Positions 45,901 to 54,135 of a stretch of DNA of 64,000 bases are shown piece after piece. The notes under the pieces are model-generated. The model was given only the letters and a program-made list of their open reading frames with translations. It ran no database searches and was not told where the DNA came from. This DNA is from Pseudoxanthomonas suwonensis 11-1 (GTDB lineage: Bacteria; Pseudomonadota; Gammaproteobacteria; Xanthomonadales; Xanthomonadaceae). The stretch lies in the NCBI RefSeq assembly GCF_000185965.1, contig NC_014924.1, forward strand, positions 1,612,001 to 1,676,000, in the 5' to 3' direction. How positions within the stretch are numbered: the first letter of the stretch is position 1; each line of letters opens with the position of its first letter. The translations under genes were made by a program, and so were the position numbers.

Positions 45901-46554
45901 TCAGCCCAGCTCGTGCTGGTGCCTGACCGCCAGCAGCACCAGTTCGCTGGCGCGGCGGCATCCGAGCGCTTCCATCATCCGCGCGCGGTGGGTTTCCACC
46001 GTCTTCACGCTGATCCCCAGGCCGCTGGCGATTTCCTTGCTGCTGAGGCCCTGGCCGATCTGGGCCAGGATCTGGCGCTGGCGCGGCGGCAGGGCGGCGA
46101 CGCCCTCCGGCCGCGACTGGCGCGAACGTCCGATCAGCGGCGCGATCATCCGCGAGGAAATGCGCGGGCTGAGGAACACCTCGCCACTGGCCGCTGCACG
46201 CAGGGCCAGTTCCAGCTCCAGCGGCGCCGCATCCTTGACCACGAAGCCGGCGGCGCCGCGATCCAGCGCGTCACGCACGTGCATCGGATCGTCGTGCATG
46301 GACATCATCACCACCCGGGTCTCCGGGCTCTGCCCGAGGATGCCGCTGAGGGCTTCCAGGCCGGTGCGGCCGGGCAGGGACAGGTCCAGCAGGACCAGGT
46401 CGGGGCGGTGGATCGCGGCCAGGTCGATGGCCTGGTCCGCGTTGGCGGCCTCGGCGACCACGTCCACGCCGTCGAAGGTCTGCAACAGCCGGCTCAGCCC
46501 TGCGCGGACCAGGGTGTGGTCGTCAACGATGAGAACTCGCACGGGTTGCTGCAA
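45901..46554 (-). CDS. NarL/FixJ-family response regulator
   Basis: A 217-residue regulator. The receiver domain has D11/D12, phospho-acceptor D57 (LVLLDLSLPG) and GAAGFVVKDA. The C-terminal LuxR-type helix-turn-helix (about 150-210) contains RQRQILAQIGQGLSSKEIASGLGISVKTVETHRARMM. No histidine kinase gene is adjacent. Its location upstream of rpoN2, with a dyad in between, suggests it may control the flagellar regulators; this is inference. Related regulators in xanthomonad flagellar loci are known, but I cannot name the orthologue. Confidence 0.92.
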   Translation of the reverse strand: MQQPVRVLIVDDHTLVRAGLSRLLQTFDGVDVVAEAANADQAIDLAAIHRPDLVLLDLSLPGRTGLEALSGILGQSPETRVVMMSMHDDPMHVRDALDRGAAGFVVKDAAPLELELALRAAASGEVFLSPRISSRMIAPLIGRSRQSRPEGVAALPPRQRQILAQIGQGLSSKEIASGLGISVKTVETHRARMMEALGCRRASELVLLAVRHQHELG

Positions 46555-46638
46555 TCCCCGGAAAAACCCCGGTCACCTTAGCCCATGGCCGGGGGCTTTG
46601 GTACCCGCCGCGACCGGCATCACAACTTTGTCAGGGAC

Positions 46639-47214
46639 TTAGCGCCGCCGGGCGTCGGCGACCTGACGCCGGTGCATCCGGAACAGGTGGCGGCCCATGG
46701 CGTCCTCCAGCCCCTGTGGCAGGGCCGGGAAACGCAGCCAGGCCCAGCTGGCGTCGGCGTCCTGGGCAGTGGCGCTGACGATCACCGGCAGCTCCAGGTC
46801 GTCCGGGAGCCAGTCCACCGGCTGCAGGCGCACGGCGCCGGCCGAGTCCACGGCGGGGAGATCGGTCCCGGCCGGCAGCTGGAGGCGCAGGCCGCGGACC
46901 GACCAGCGCAGCGGGGTGGCCGGCAGGGCCGGGTTCCCCTGGCGTACCAGCCGGCCCAGCAGCAGCAGGACCAGGTCGAGCTTGGCGTCCAGGCGCTGGG
47001 CGAGGATCGGCAGCTCGCCGCGCTTCTCCTCACCCGGTTCGTCGCTGCGCAGGTCCTCGACCTGGGCCAGGCCCAGCAGCATGGACTCGGCCTGGGCAGT
47101 GCGGGCCTGGCCGCCGGGCAGGAAGCAGGCGGGAAGCACGCCGTCGCAGGCCAGGACGTCGCCGAACAGGCCGCTTTCGGCCATCTGTGCCTGAGCGGGC
47201 CAGGTGGGGGTCAT
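46639..47214 (-). CDS. Atypical PilZ-like protein with a leucine-rich helix
   Basis: A 191-residue protein. The centre has a long amphipathic helix with Leu heptads (ILAQRLDAKLDLVLLLLGRLVRQG, about 70-93), followed by a beta-rich PilZ-like domain (LRWSVRGLRLQLPAG ... VRLQPVDWLPDDLELPVIV). The RxxxR and DxSxxG c-di-GMP motifs are not apparent. This recalls the tetrameric non-c-di-GMP-binding PilZ proteins described from Xanthomonas, but I cannot confirm orthology. It overlaps the 77-residue gene by 4 bases, as the last gene of fliS-fliT-orf77-pilZ. Confidence 0.75.
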   Translation of the reverse strand: MTPTWPAQAQMAESGLFGDVLACDGVLPACFLPGGQARTAQAESMLLGLAQVEDLRSDEPGEEKRGELPILAQRLDAKLDLVLLLLGRLVRQGNPALPATPLRWSVRGLRLQLPAGTDLPAVDSAGAVRLQPVDWLPDDLELPVIVSATAQDADASWAWLRFPALPQGLEDAMGRHLFRMHRRQVADARRR

Positions 47215-47444
47215 GCCGTGCCTCCGGGCAGGTTGCCGTCGTCGGCCAGCATAAGATGCTGGAGCTGCAGCAGCCCACGCAGGGCCTGCAGCGGGGCATG
47301 CGCGCCGGTGGTCTCGATGAACTCGCGCAGCCGCGCATCGTGCCCGGCCAGGACGTCGCCGGCGGTGCCGAAATCCTCGCGGTCCAGGGCCTGGCGCAGG
47401 GAGGCCAGGTCGTGCAGCAGGGCGGCGAGGGTGGCGGCTGGCAT
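47211..47444 (-). CDS. Small helical protein, fourth gene after fliD, unknown
   Basis: A 77-residue protein, mainly helical (TLAALLHDLASLRQALDREDFGTAGDVLAGHDARLREFIE). It has no signal peptide or membrane segment. Length and helicity resemble small flagellar chaperones; the alternation DREDF...HDARLREF is like FliT-type proteins, including the 97-residue neighbour. It is 2 bp after that gene and overlaps the PilZ-like gene, so it is clearly part of the operon. A chaperone role is inferred only. Confidence 0.7.
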   Translation of the reverse strand: MPAATLAALLHDLASLRQALDREDFGTAGDVLAGHDARLREFIETTGAHAPLQALRGLLQLQHLMLADDGNLPGGTA

Positions 47445-47446
47445 GG

Positions 47447-47740
47447 TCAGCTCACGGTGTAGGCGTGGACCGCGCGGTTGGCCTGGCGCTGCTGGCGCAT
47501 CAGTTCCTGCAGCTGGGCCTGGCGCGCGCGCATGGCGGCGATGGCGTCCTGCTGCCGCTGCTGCAGGTCCAGGATGCCGTCGCGCAGCGCCGAGGCACCG
47601 GCGCTGGCGCAGAACTCGCGCACCGCCTGGTCGTAGGCATCGATCATCGGTGGCATGGCGTCGATCTCGCCACGCTCCAGCGCCGCGCCGATCAGGTCCA
47701 TGGCCTCGTGCAGGCTGGCCAGGCGCTGCGCCGGGGTCAT
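47447..47740 (-). CDS. fliT: FliT-like flagellar chaperone
   Basis: A 97-residue helical protein (RLASLHEAMDLIGAALERGEIDAMPPMIDAYDQAVREF) directly after fliS, overlapping it by 4 bases. This is the position of FliT in other bacteria and of the small gene called fliTX in Xanthomonas oryzae. FliT-type proteins chaperone the cap protein FliD. Sequence conservation in the family is weak, so the call leans on position, length and helicity. Confidence 0.75.
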   Translation of the reverse strand: MTPAQRLASLHEAMDLIGAALERGEIDAMPPMIDAYDQAVREFCASAGASALRDGILDLQQRQQDAIAAMRARQAQLQELMRQQRQANRAVHAYTVS

Positions 47741-48147
47741 GACGGCACCGCGCTGCGCTGGGCCTGCGGAATGGAGTTCCAGGCCGCCTCGACCTCGCCC
47801 AGCAGGTCCAGCGACTCGGACAGGGCCGCCCGGTCGTTGTGCAGGTTGGCCTCGGTCAGGCGGCGGATGAGGTAGTCGTACAGCGAGGACAGGTTGGTCG
47901 CCAGCTGGCCGCCGGCCTCATGGTCGAGCGAGCCGTTGAGGTGGCCGATGATCGCGCAGGCCTCGCCGATCGCCTTGCCCTTGAGGGCGATCTCGCCCTG
48001 GTCCAGGCAGGCCTGGGCACGGCGGATGCGCTGGGTAGCCCCCTCGAACAGCATGGCGACCAGCTGGTGCGGATCGGCCTCGGCCACGCGGGCGGAGATG
48101 GCAGTCCGGCGGTACTGGTCGGCCAGGTTGCGCTTGGCGGCGTACAT
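47737..48147 (-). CDS. fliS: FliS, flagellin export chaperone
   Basis: A 136-residue helical-bundle chaperone that binds the flagellin C-terminus and prevents premature polymerisation. Conserved parts are YRRTAISARVAEADPHQLVAMLFEGATQRIRRAQ and KGKAIGEACAIIGHLNGSLDHEAGGQLATNLSSLYDYLIRRL. ATG 48147 has GAGG upstream; the longer frame runs through the promoter and is rejected. Confidence 0.95.
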   Translation of the reverse strand: MYAAKRNLADQYRRTAISARVAEADPHQLVAMLFEGATQRIRRAQACLDQGEIALKGKAIGEACAIIGHLNGSLDHEAGGQLATNLSSLYDYLIRRLTEANLHNDRAALSESLDLLGEVEAAWNSIPQAQRSAVPS

Positions 48148-48207
48148 GATGGTTGGTCCTCGTAGCGGTCTGGGAGCGGCGGCCGGGAGCGGCCACCGAC
48201 AACCGGG

Positions 48208-48234
48208 GTATCGGCCCGTATGGCTTCGGCTTGA
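48208..48234 (-). promoter_or_regulatory. Sigma-28 (FliA) promoter for fliS-fliT-orf77-pilZ
   Basis: Minus strand: TCAAG, 14 bases, GCCGATAC. The -10 matches 7 of 8. It lies between the fliD stop and fliS, leader about 55 bases. Confidence 0.8.
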
Positions 48235-48247
48235 GCCGGCGCCGGCC

Positions 48248-49591
48248 TCAGCTCTTGCTGTTCTGGGCCAGCAGTCCATTGAGCGAGCTGGCGCCGCTTT
48301 GCAGCTGCACGATCATGGTTTCCATGGCGGTGAACTGGGACAGATAGATGGAGCCCAGCTTCTCCATTCGCAGGTCCAGCTGCTTCATCTGGTCCTCGAG
48401 CCTGCTGCGCTCCTTGTTGAGGTTCTCGGTGCGCAGTGCGATCGCGCCTTCGCTGCTGTCCAGCTGGGTCTTGAGTACCGTCTTGAGCGATGCAGCGAGG
48501 CTTCCCTCCCCGCCGAACAGGCGGGATACGCCCTGCGGATCGGACGCCATGGCCTCACCGAGCTTCGTCTTGTCGAAGCTCATCACGCCGCTCTTGTCCA
48601 GGGTTACGCCGAGCGCCTTGAGCGGCAGGCTGCTGCCGCTGGCCAGGTTGCGCAGCTGCTGTTGCAAGCCGCGCACCAGGGAGTCTCCGGTGAGCGCCGA
48701 CGCGGTCTTGGTCGTGGAGTTGTAGCTGCTCGTCGACTTCAGTACCGAGCCTACGCTGTTGTACGCGGAGACGAAGGCCTCGAGCGCGCTTTCCAGCGCT
48801 GCGTGGTCCGAACTGACGTCCAGGCGGAAGCTCTCGCCCGGCTTGGCCGCGGACAGTGTGAGGTTCACCCCGGGCACCAGGTCGCCGACCGTATTGGTGG
48901 AGGAGGTGCGCTCGAAACCGTCTACCCGCACCCGCGCATCGGATGCGGCGACCTGTTCCAGTAGCCCCCCTCCGGCACCGTTGGTCAGTGCCAGCAGGCC
49001 GCCATCCCCGCCAGTCGTGGTGATCGACAGGGCATTTGCCGTGCCGGTATCACGAGCGGTGAATACCAGGTGTTCGCCGTCATCGGCGGTGATCACGGTG
49101 GCCCCGACGCCCTTGCCACCGGCCGCACGGTTGACCGCACGGGCGATGTCGGCGAGTGTGGCGCCGTCCTCGAACTCGATCGTCAGCCGTTGGTCATCCT
49201 CGCTGCCCCAGGCGATCGAAAGCGTACCCGTGCCAATGACCGCACCGGCGGCGTGGCCGGCGGAGGACAGCTTCTGCGCGGTGGCCACCGACAGCACTTC
49301 GACGGCATAGGAACCGGACATGGCCGAGGAGGTCGTGGCCGCGGTGAAGCCAGCCCCATCCTGGACCTTGGCCAGGTAGCCCGGCTTGTCCGCGGCGGTG
49401 CCGAGCTTCTCGAGCGCGGTCTGCAACGAGGTCAGCGAGCTCTTGATCTGCCCAACGGCCGAAAGTTTGGCGCTGACCGAGCTGGCCTGGCTGTTGATCC
49501 GGCTCTCGGTAGGCAGGCGCGAGGCCTGGACCAGTTGCGAGACCAGGCCAGGGATGTCCAGTCCGGAGCCACCGGTTGCGATCGAAGTCAT
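48248..49591 (-). CDS. fliD: FliD, flagellar filament cap protein
   Basis: A 447-residue secreted cap protein. The N-terminal FliD domain starts SGLDIPGLVSQLVQASRLP and the C-terminal domain includes ALEAFVSAYNSVGSVLKSTSSYN and the coiled coil LRTENLNKERSRLEDQMKQLDLRMEKLGSIYLSQFTAMETMI. It guides flagellin insertion at the filament tip. A sigma-28 site lies about 50 bp upstream. The middle portion uses a less GC-biased codon choice than neighbouring genes, as is common for surface-exposed domains. Confidence 0.95.
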   Translation of the reverse strand: MTSIATGGSGLDIPGLVSQLVQASRLPTESRINSQASSVSAKLSAVGQIKSSLTSLQTALEKLGTAADKPGYLAKVQDGAGFTAATTSSAMSGSYAVEVLSVATAQKLSSAGHAAGAVIGTGTLSIAWGSEDDQRLTIEFEDGATLADIARAVNRAAGGKGVGATVITADDGEHLVFTARDTGTANALSITTTGGDGGLLALTNGAGGGLLEQVAASDARVRVDGFERTSSTNTVGDLVPGVNLTLSAAKPGESFRLDVSSDHAALESALEAFVSAYNSVGSVLKSTSSYNSTTKTASALTGDSLVRGLQQQLRNLASGSSLPLKALGVTLDKSGVMSFDKTKLGEAMASDPQGVSRLFGGEGSLAASLKTVLKTQLDSSEGAIALRTENLNKERSRLEDQMKQLDLRMEKLGSIYLSQFTAMETMIVQLQSGASSLNGLLAQNSKS

Positions 49592-49642
49592 GCTGCGTCC
49601 TCGGTTTCGCCTGCCATACCGCTGCGCAGGCCTCCTTCATCG

Positions 49643-49669
49643 ATAGCGGCCATCGGCGGCCGGACTTGA
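49643..49669 (-). promoter_or_regulatory. Sigma-28 (FliA) promoter for fliD
   Basis: Minus strand: TCAAG, 14 bases, GCCGCTAT. The -10 matches 6 of 8. Predicted leader about 45 bases. Confidence 0.65.
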
Positions 49670-49685
49670 GCGGGCACCTTGCCCA

Positions 49686-52600
49686 TCAGTCCGGCATCCA
49701 GTTGGCCAGCCAGGCGCGGGCACTGGCCTCGTCAAGCATCCAGTCACGGTGGATGGCTTCGCGCAGGGTGTCGCCCGCCTTGGCGGCCGCATCCAGGTCA
49801 TGGATATGCATGCGGATCGCATCGGTCCAGTCCTTGAAGCGCGGCTTGACCCGGGTAACCGGCAACCCGTCCTGGAACGCTGCCACGTCGCTGCACACCA
49901 CCGGGAAGCCGCAGGCGCCGAGCTCCAGCACCCGCAGGTTGCTCTTGCAGCGGTTGAACTGGTTGTCCTCCAGGGGAGCGATGGCAAGGTCCAGGTCCAA
50001 GCTGGCCAGCTTGGCCGGGTAGTCGAGGATGGACACCCCCTCGTGGAACTCATGGATGAACGGGCGCAGCTTGTCCGGGCACATGCCCATGAATACCCAT
50101 TCGACCTCGCCGGAAAGTGCCTCAACCACGTCCGCGACCATCTCCAGGTCGCCGCGGTGGCTGACACCGCCGGCCCAGCCGACGCGGGGCTTGCGACCGC
50201 GGCCGCGGCGGCCCTGCTGCTGGCCCCACCATTCAGACGGGAGGCGGTTGCGGGAAACACGGATGTCCGGATGCATGCCGTGCAGTGCCTCGGCCAGTGG
50301 CCCGGTCGAAACCACCAGACGGTCCATCTGCCGGAGCGCGGTGCGCATGCTCTTGATCACGTCCTGGGGCAGTTGGTTGCGGTGCACGCTCTTGAGCGGG
50401 ACGTTGGGCAGGTAGTCGTCGAGTTCGGCCACCTTGAAGGCGCGGCTGAACTTCGTCATGCGGCGCTGCGCCTCGATCTGGTCCTTGAGCATCTGCCGCT
50501 GGAACACCACGGCGTCTGGGGCGAGGCGTTCCATCTCCGCCGGGTTCAGGTAACGGTCGCCGATCCTGACGTCGGCCAGCCCGGTCGAGGCCATGGTGCG
50601 GCCCGGGTGGATCACCCGGTAGTAGCCGCAGCCGAAGCGGTCGGCCGGCAGGGCGACCACGGTGGGAAGCGGCCGGGCCTCGCGCGGGGGCGGATTGAGC
50701 CACGCACTGGTCTCCAGTGCGAAGGCCGGCCCATGCAACGACAGGTGGCGGTTGTAGGCGGGATCGAAGGCGAGCGCGGGCAACCATTTTGCATACGCGG
50801 CCTCCTGCGCCTCGAGCAGCACGGCGGCCTTCTCCCCGACGCTGGTCCCGTCCTCGCGGGTGCGGCTCGCGCCCCCTTCGTGGAGCACGACCGCGTGGGG
50901 CGTCCACACCACCAGGTAGCCGGCCTGGCGCACTGAGAGGCACAGGTCGAGATCACTGTAGGCATTGCGCAGGGCACCGCCGCCCAGTCCGCCGACCTCG
51001 TCGAATACGGACCGGCGTACCATCAGGCAGGAGCCGGACACCGCGCTGTAGTCCTGGTCGACCTGCAGCCGGTACATGTACCCCGGGGCGTCGAGCTTCT
51101 CGCCAGCAAATGCGCTGTCGCAAGGTCCGCGCAGTCCCAGGAGCAGGCCGGCACTGTCGACCGTCCCGTCCGCACGGAGGAGCCGGGCGCCCACGATGCC
51201 CACTTCCGGCCGGCACGCGTGGTTGACCAGGGCGTCGAGCCAGTCTTCGCGGACGATGGCGGTGTCATTGTCCAGGAGGAGGAGATAGTCACCGCGCGCG
51301 CGTGCCGCGGCGGCATTCACCATCGCCGCGTAGTCGAACTCCCCCGGATGGCGAAGCACGCGCAGTTGCATGCTGCCGAGCGCCTCGATTCCGTCGAGCC
51401 AGCCGCAGGCGTCCTCGTCGGTGCTGCCGTTGTCGACGATGATGACCTCGTAATTGCGGTACGCGGTCTTTTCCAGGAGGCTCTCGACGCAGCGCTGGAG
51501 GAGGGCGAACTGGTTGCGGGTTGGCACGATGATGGACACGCCGGGTGAATCCGGGTGGCCGTAGCGGATCCGGTAGCAGCCGGGGAGATGTGACTCGACC
51601 TCCGCGTCCGGGTAGCCGCGCACGTGCAGGTGGGCGAGGATCGCGTCGATCTCCTCCTGGCGGCTGGCAAGCACCTGCGGGCCGGTGACCAGCAGCGGCT
51701 CGGCGCAATGATCGATGCCGGCCAGGCCGCCGTCGTTGATCAGGCGCAGGACCAGGGCCAGCTCGTGGCTGTCTCCGTGGCCTTCAGGGAAGCCGCCGGT
51801 CGCGCGCAGGGTCCCATGGTGGAAGCACCAGTGACGCGCCATCGAGGACGGGGCTGACAACAGCAGGTCGAGGTTGAGGTCGGGGCGCAACAGTGCCGAC
51901 ATGTTGCCCTCCGGGTCGCTCATGACTTCGTCGGCGTAGAGCGCGCGCAGACCTTCGGGTGCATTCGTCAGCCGCTCGCACAGGGCGGCCAGCCCGCTGG
52001 GTGTGAAATGTTCGCCGGCCTCGACCTGGATCAGCCATTCACAGTCCAGCGACGCCGCGGCCTCGTTCAGGGCGGCGGCCACCGGCCGGTCGCTGACCAG
52101 TATCTGGCAGGCAAGCGGGAGCGGCGGCTCGTCGCCCGCAAGCGCGCATGCGCGGATTGCCACGATGCTCAGGCCGGGCGGAGCGCCGTTCTCCGGTGCA
52201 AGGCTCAGCAGGGTACGGCGCAGCGGCCCAAGGTCCTGGTTGCGGTCGATGACCAGCACCCCGATGGCCGGTGGTGTGGTGTCATTGCGGGCATCCGCCA
52301 GGCACGGTGTGCCGGTCGTGGCGCGCTGGCCGATCCAGTCCTGGACCGTGGTGCCGGATCCCGGCCCTCGGGCGATCCCCAGCGCTTCCAGCCTGCGCGC
52401 CCGCTCCTTGCGCACGAACTCGCTGCCGAGATCGGGGTGGCGCGAATAGACGTGCCGGTACAGCGCCGGTGAATCCCGTCGCGCCTGTTCCGAGCGGCGC
52501 TCGTCGGGGCCCGCCTCCGGGGCACGGACACGCACCTGCACCGTCGCAGCTTCCACGTGCACGAAGTCGATGTGGGCGGACAGGCGGAGCAGGAAGTCCC

Positions 52601-54026
52601 AGTCCTCTAGGCCCGACATGGTTTCGTCGAAGCCGCCGACGGTGGGCAGCAGGGAGCGCGGCCAGGCGAAGGTGTTGACCGGGATGTAGTTGTCTACCGA
52701 GAGACGCTCCCGCGAGAATCCGGCGTGGCGGAAGATGCTCTCCTCGCGCAGGACCTCGCGGTTTTCGCCTTCGATCCGCTCAGTGATGAAGCTGGCATCG
52801 GTGTAGACGACTTTGCCCGGATGCCGTCGCATCGCATCGGCCAGGGTCTGCAGGTGGTCCGGCAGGAACAGGTCGTCGTCGTCCAGGTACACCAGGTGCT
52901 CGCCGGCGGCGAGCCGGTGCGCCGTGTTGCGCGCGGCGGCCGGGCCGAGGTTGCGCGGCTGGCGCACGTAAGTGATCCGGAAGGAATACTGCGCTAGCAG
53001 GTTCTCGACTTCCTCGCCCGCGTCGTTGACCAGCACCACATCGAAATCGCGGAACACCTGCCGTTCAAGGCTGTCGAGCGCGTCGCGTAGAAGCCGCGGA
53101 CGGTTGAACGTGGTCAGGACCACGGTGAAGGCCGGTTCGAAGGACGTCCCGGCCTTGCGTTCCAGGGCACGCAGGTTGTCCACGGTAGCGCCGAGGGCAA
53201 CCGCGGCGTATGCCATGCGCAGGGCGATGCCCGGCTCGCCGAGGGCCTCGACGGTCGCCGCGGTCCTTGCCAGCGCCTCGGCGCGGCCGCTGTCGTCGTC
53301 TGACAGGTCGGGATAGAGACGGCCCGGCGGGTAGCGCTCGAGCATGTCCTGGGCCACGCGGGCCTCGAACAGGCGGCTGGCCGTGTTCGACAGGCTGGAC
53401 GCGTGCTGGCGCCAGCGGCAGAGCACCGCGTCGACCTTCTTGAAGCGGGCGGTGTCGGCGAGCCGGGTCCACATGTGGAAATCGTGGCAACGGGTGAAAC
53501 GCACGTCGTAGCCACCATGCGTGGCGTACAGCGAGCGCCGCACCGCCGTGCCCGGATTGGGCAGGCAGTTCGAACGGACCAGGGTCGGGAGCAGGGACAC
53601 GCCGTGGAAGTCCGGGTACTGGGTCTTCCAGCGGCGCCCCGGCTCGGCGTCGTCGAAGATCTCCAGGTCGCCGTAGTAGACGTCGGCCTCGGGGCAAGCG
53701 GCGATGGCGCGGCGCAGTTCCGCAAGCGCGTTGGGTGGCTGGTGGTCGTCGCTGTCGATCCACACGATGAACTCGCCACGCGCCCTCGCGATGCCGAGGT
53801 TGCGCGCGGCGGCGCCACCGCCGTGGTTGCCCCGCACCAGGACGATGCGCGGATCGTCGAAGCCCTCGACGATCTCCACCGAGCGATCCGTCGATCCGTC
53901 GTCGACCACGATGACCTCGAAGTCGTCCCCCTGCTGCGCGAGGACGGAGCGGAGGGTGTCTGCGACGTAGCGCTCCCGGTTGTACACCGGGATGACGATG
54001 CTGAAGGCGGGCGGATTCGGGTTCAT
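49686..54026 (-). CDS. Giant multidomain glycosyltransferase, probable flagellin glycosylation enzyme
   Basis: A 1446-residue cytosolic protein with no signal peptide or membrane helix. Four GT-A (GT2-type) units are visible: about 7-210 (IVIPVYNRERY, acidic motif DSDD at 91-94), 299-500 (VVLTTFNRPRL, DDDD at 382-385), 587-780 (degenerate, no clear DxD) and 829-1060 (SIIVPTRNQF, DND at 919-921). Residues about 1120-1446 look GT-B-like (RVGWAGGVSHRGDLEMV, APLEDNQFNRCKSNLRVLELGACGFPVVCSD). The position between fliC and fliD points to sequential building of a glycan on flagellin. ATG 54026 has GGAG 7 bases upstream. The substrate sugars are unknown. Confidence 0.88.
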   Translation of the reverse strand: MNPNPPAFSIVIPVYNRERYVADTLRSVLAQQGDDFEVIVVDDGSTDRSVEIVEGFDDPRIVLVRGNHGGGAAARNLGIARARGEFIVWIDSDDHQPPNALAELRRAIAACPEADVYYGDLEIFDDAEPGRRWKTQYPDFHGVSLLPTLVRSNCLPNPGTAVRRSLYATHGGYDVRFTRCHDFHMWTRLADTARFKKVDAVLCRWRQHASSLSNTASRLFEARVAQDMLERYPPGRLYPDLSDDDSGRAEALARTAATVEALGEPGIALRMAYAAVALGATVDNLRALERKAGTSFEPAFTVVLTTFNRPRLLRDALDSLERQVFRDFDVVLVNDAGEEVENLLAQYSFRITYVRQPRNLGPAAARNTAHRLAAGEHLVYLDDDDLFLPDHLQTLADAMRRHPGKVVYTDASFITERIEGENREVLREESIFRHAGFSRERLSVDNYIPVNTFAWPRSLLPTVGGFDETMSGLEDWDFLLRLSAHIDFVHVEAATVQVRVRAPEAGPDERRSEQARRDSPALYRHVYSRHPDLGSEFVRKERARRLEALGIARGPGSGTTVQDWIGQRATTGTPCLADARNDTTPPAIGVLVIDRNQDLGPLRRTLLSLAPENGAPPGLSIVAIRACALAGDEPPLPLACQILVSDRPVAAALNEAAASLDCEWLIQVEAGEHFTPSGLAALCERLTNAPEGLRALYADEVMSDPEGNMSALLRPDLNLDLLLSAPSSMARHWCFHHGTLRATGGFPEGHGDSHELALVLRLINDGGLAGIDHCAEPLLVTGPQVLASRQEEIDAILAHLHVRGYPDAEVESHLPGCYRIRYGHPDSPGVSIIVPTRNQFALLQRCVESLLEKTAYRNYEVIIVDNGSTDEDACGWLDGIEALGSMQLRVLRHPGEFDYAAMVNAAAARARGDYLLLLDNDTAIVREDWLDALVNHACRPEVGIVGARLLRADGTVDSAGLLLGLRGPCDSAFAGEKLDAPGYMYRLQVDQDYSAVSGSCLMVRRSVFDEVGGLGGGALRNAYSDLDLCLSVRQAGYLVVWTPHAVVLHEGGASRTREDGTSVGEKAAVLLEAQEAAYAKWLPALAFDPAYNRHLSLHGPAFALETSAWLNPPPREARPLPTVVALPADRFGCGYYRVIHPGRTMASTGLADVRIGDRYLNPAEMERLAPDAVVFQRQMLKDQIEAQRRMTKFSRAFKVAELDDYLPNVPLKSVHRNQLPQDVIKSMRTALRQMDRLVVSTGPLAEALHGMHPDIRVSRNRLPSEWWGQQQGRRGRGRKPRVGWAGGVSHRGDLEMVADVVEALSGEVEWVFMGMCPDKLRPFIHEFHEGVSILDYPAKLASLDLDLAIAPLEDNQFNRCKSNLRVLELGACGFPVVCSDVAAFQDGLPVTRVKPRFKDWTDAIRMHIHDLDAAAKAGDTLREAIHRDWMLDEASARAWLANWMPD

Positions 54027-54135
54027 GCGTGGCTCCGGTCCCGCGCGGTCCGCGCGGGGCCTTTCGATGCGGGCTGTTCAGCGGGACGTGGGGCCGGCAG
54101 CCGCGGGATCGCGGCAGGCCGGACAGCCGCCTCGA

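Noticed and set aside
54033-54055. CCCGCGCGG/CCGCGCGGG stem between the methyltransferase and glycosyltransferase genes
   Set aside because: No T tract follows on the minus strand, and it abuts the glycosyltransferase ribosome-binding site, so it is not called a terminator.
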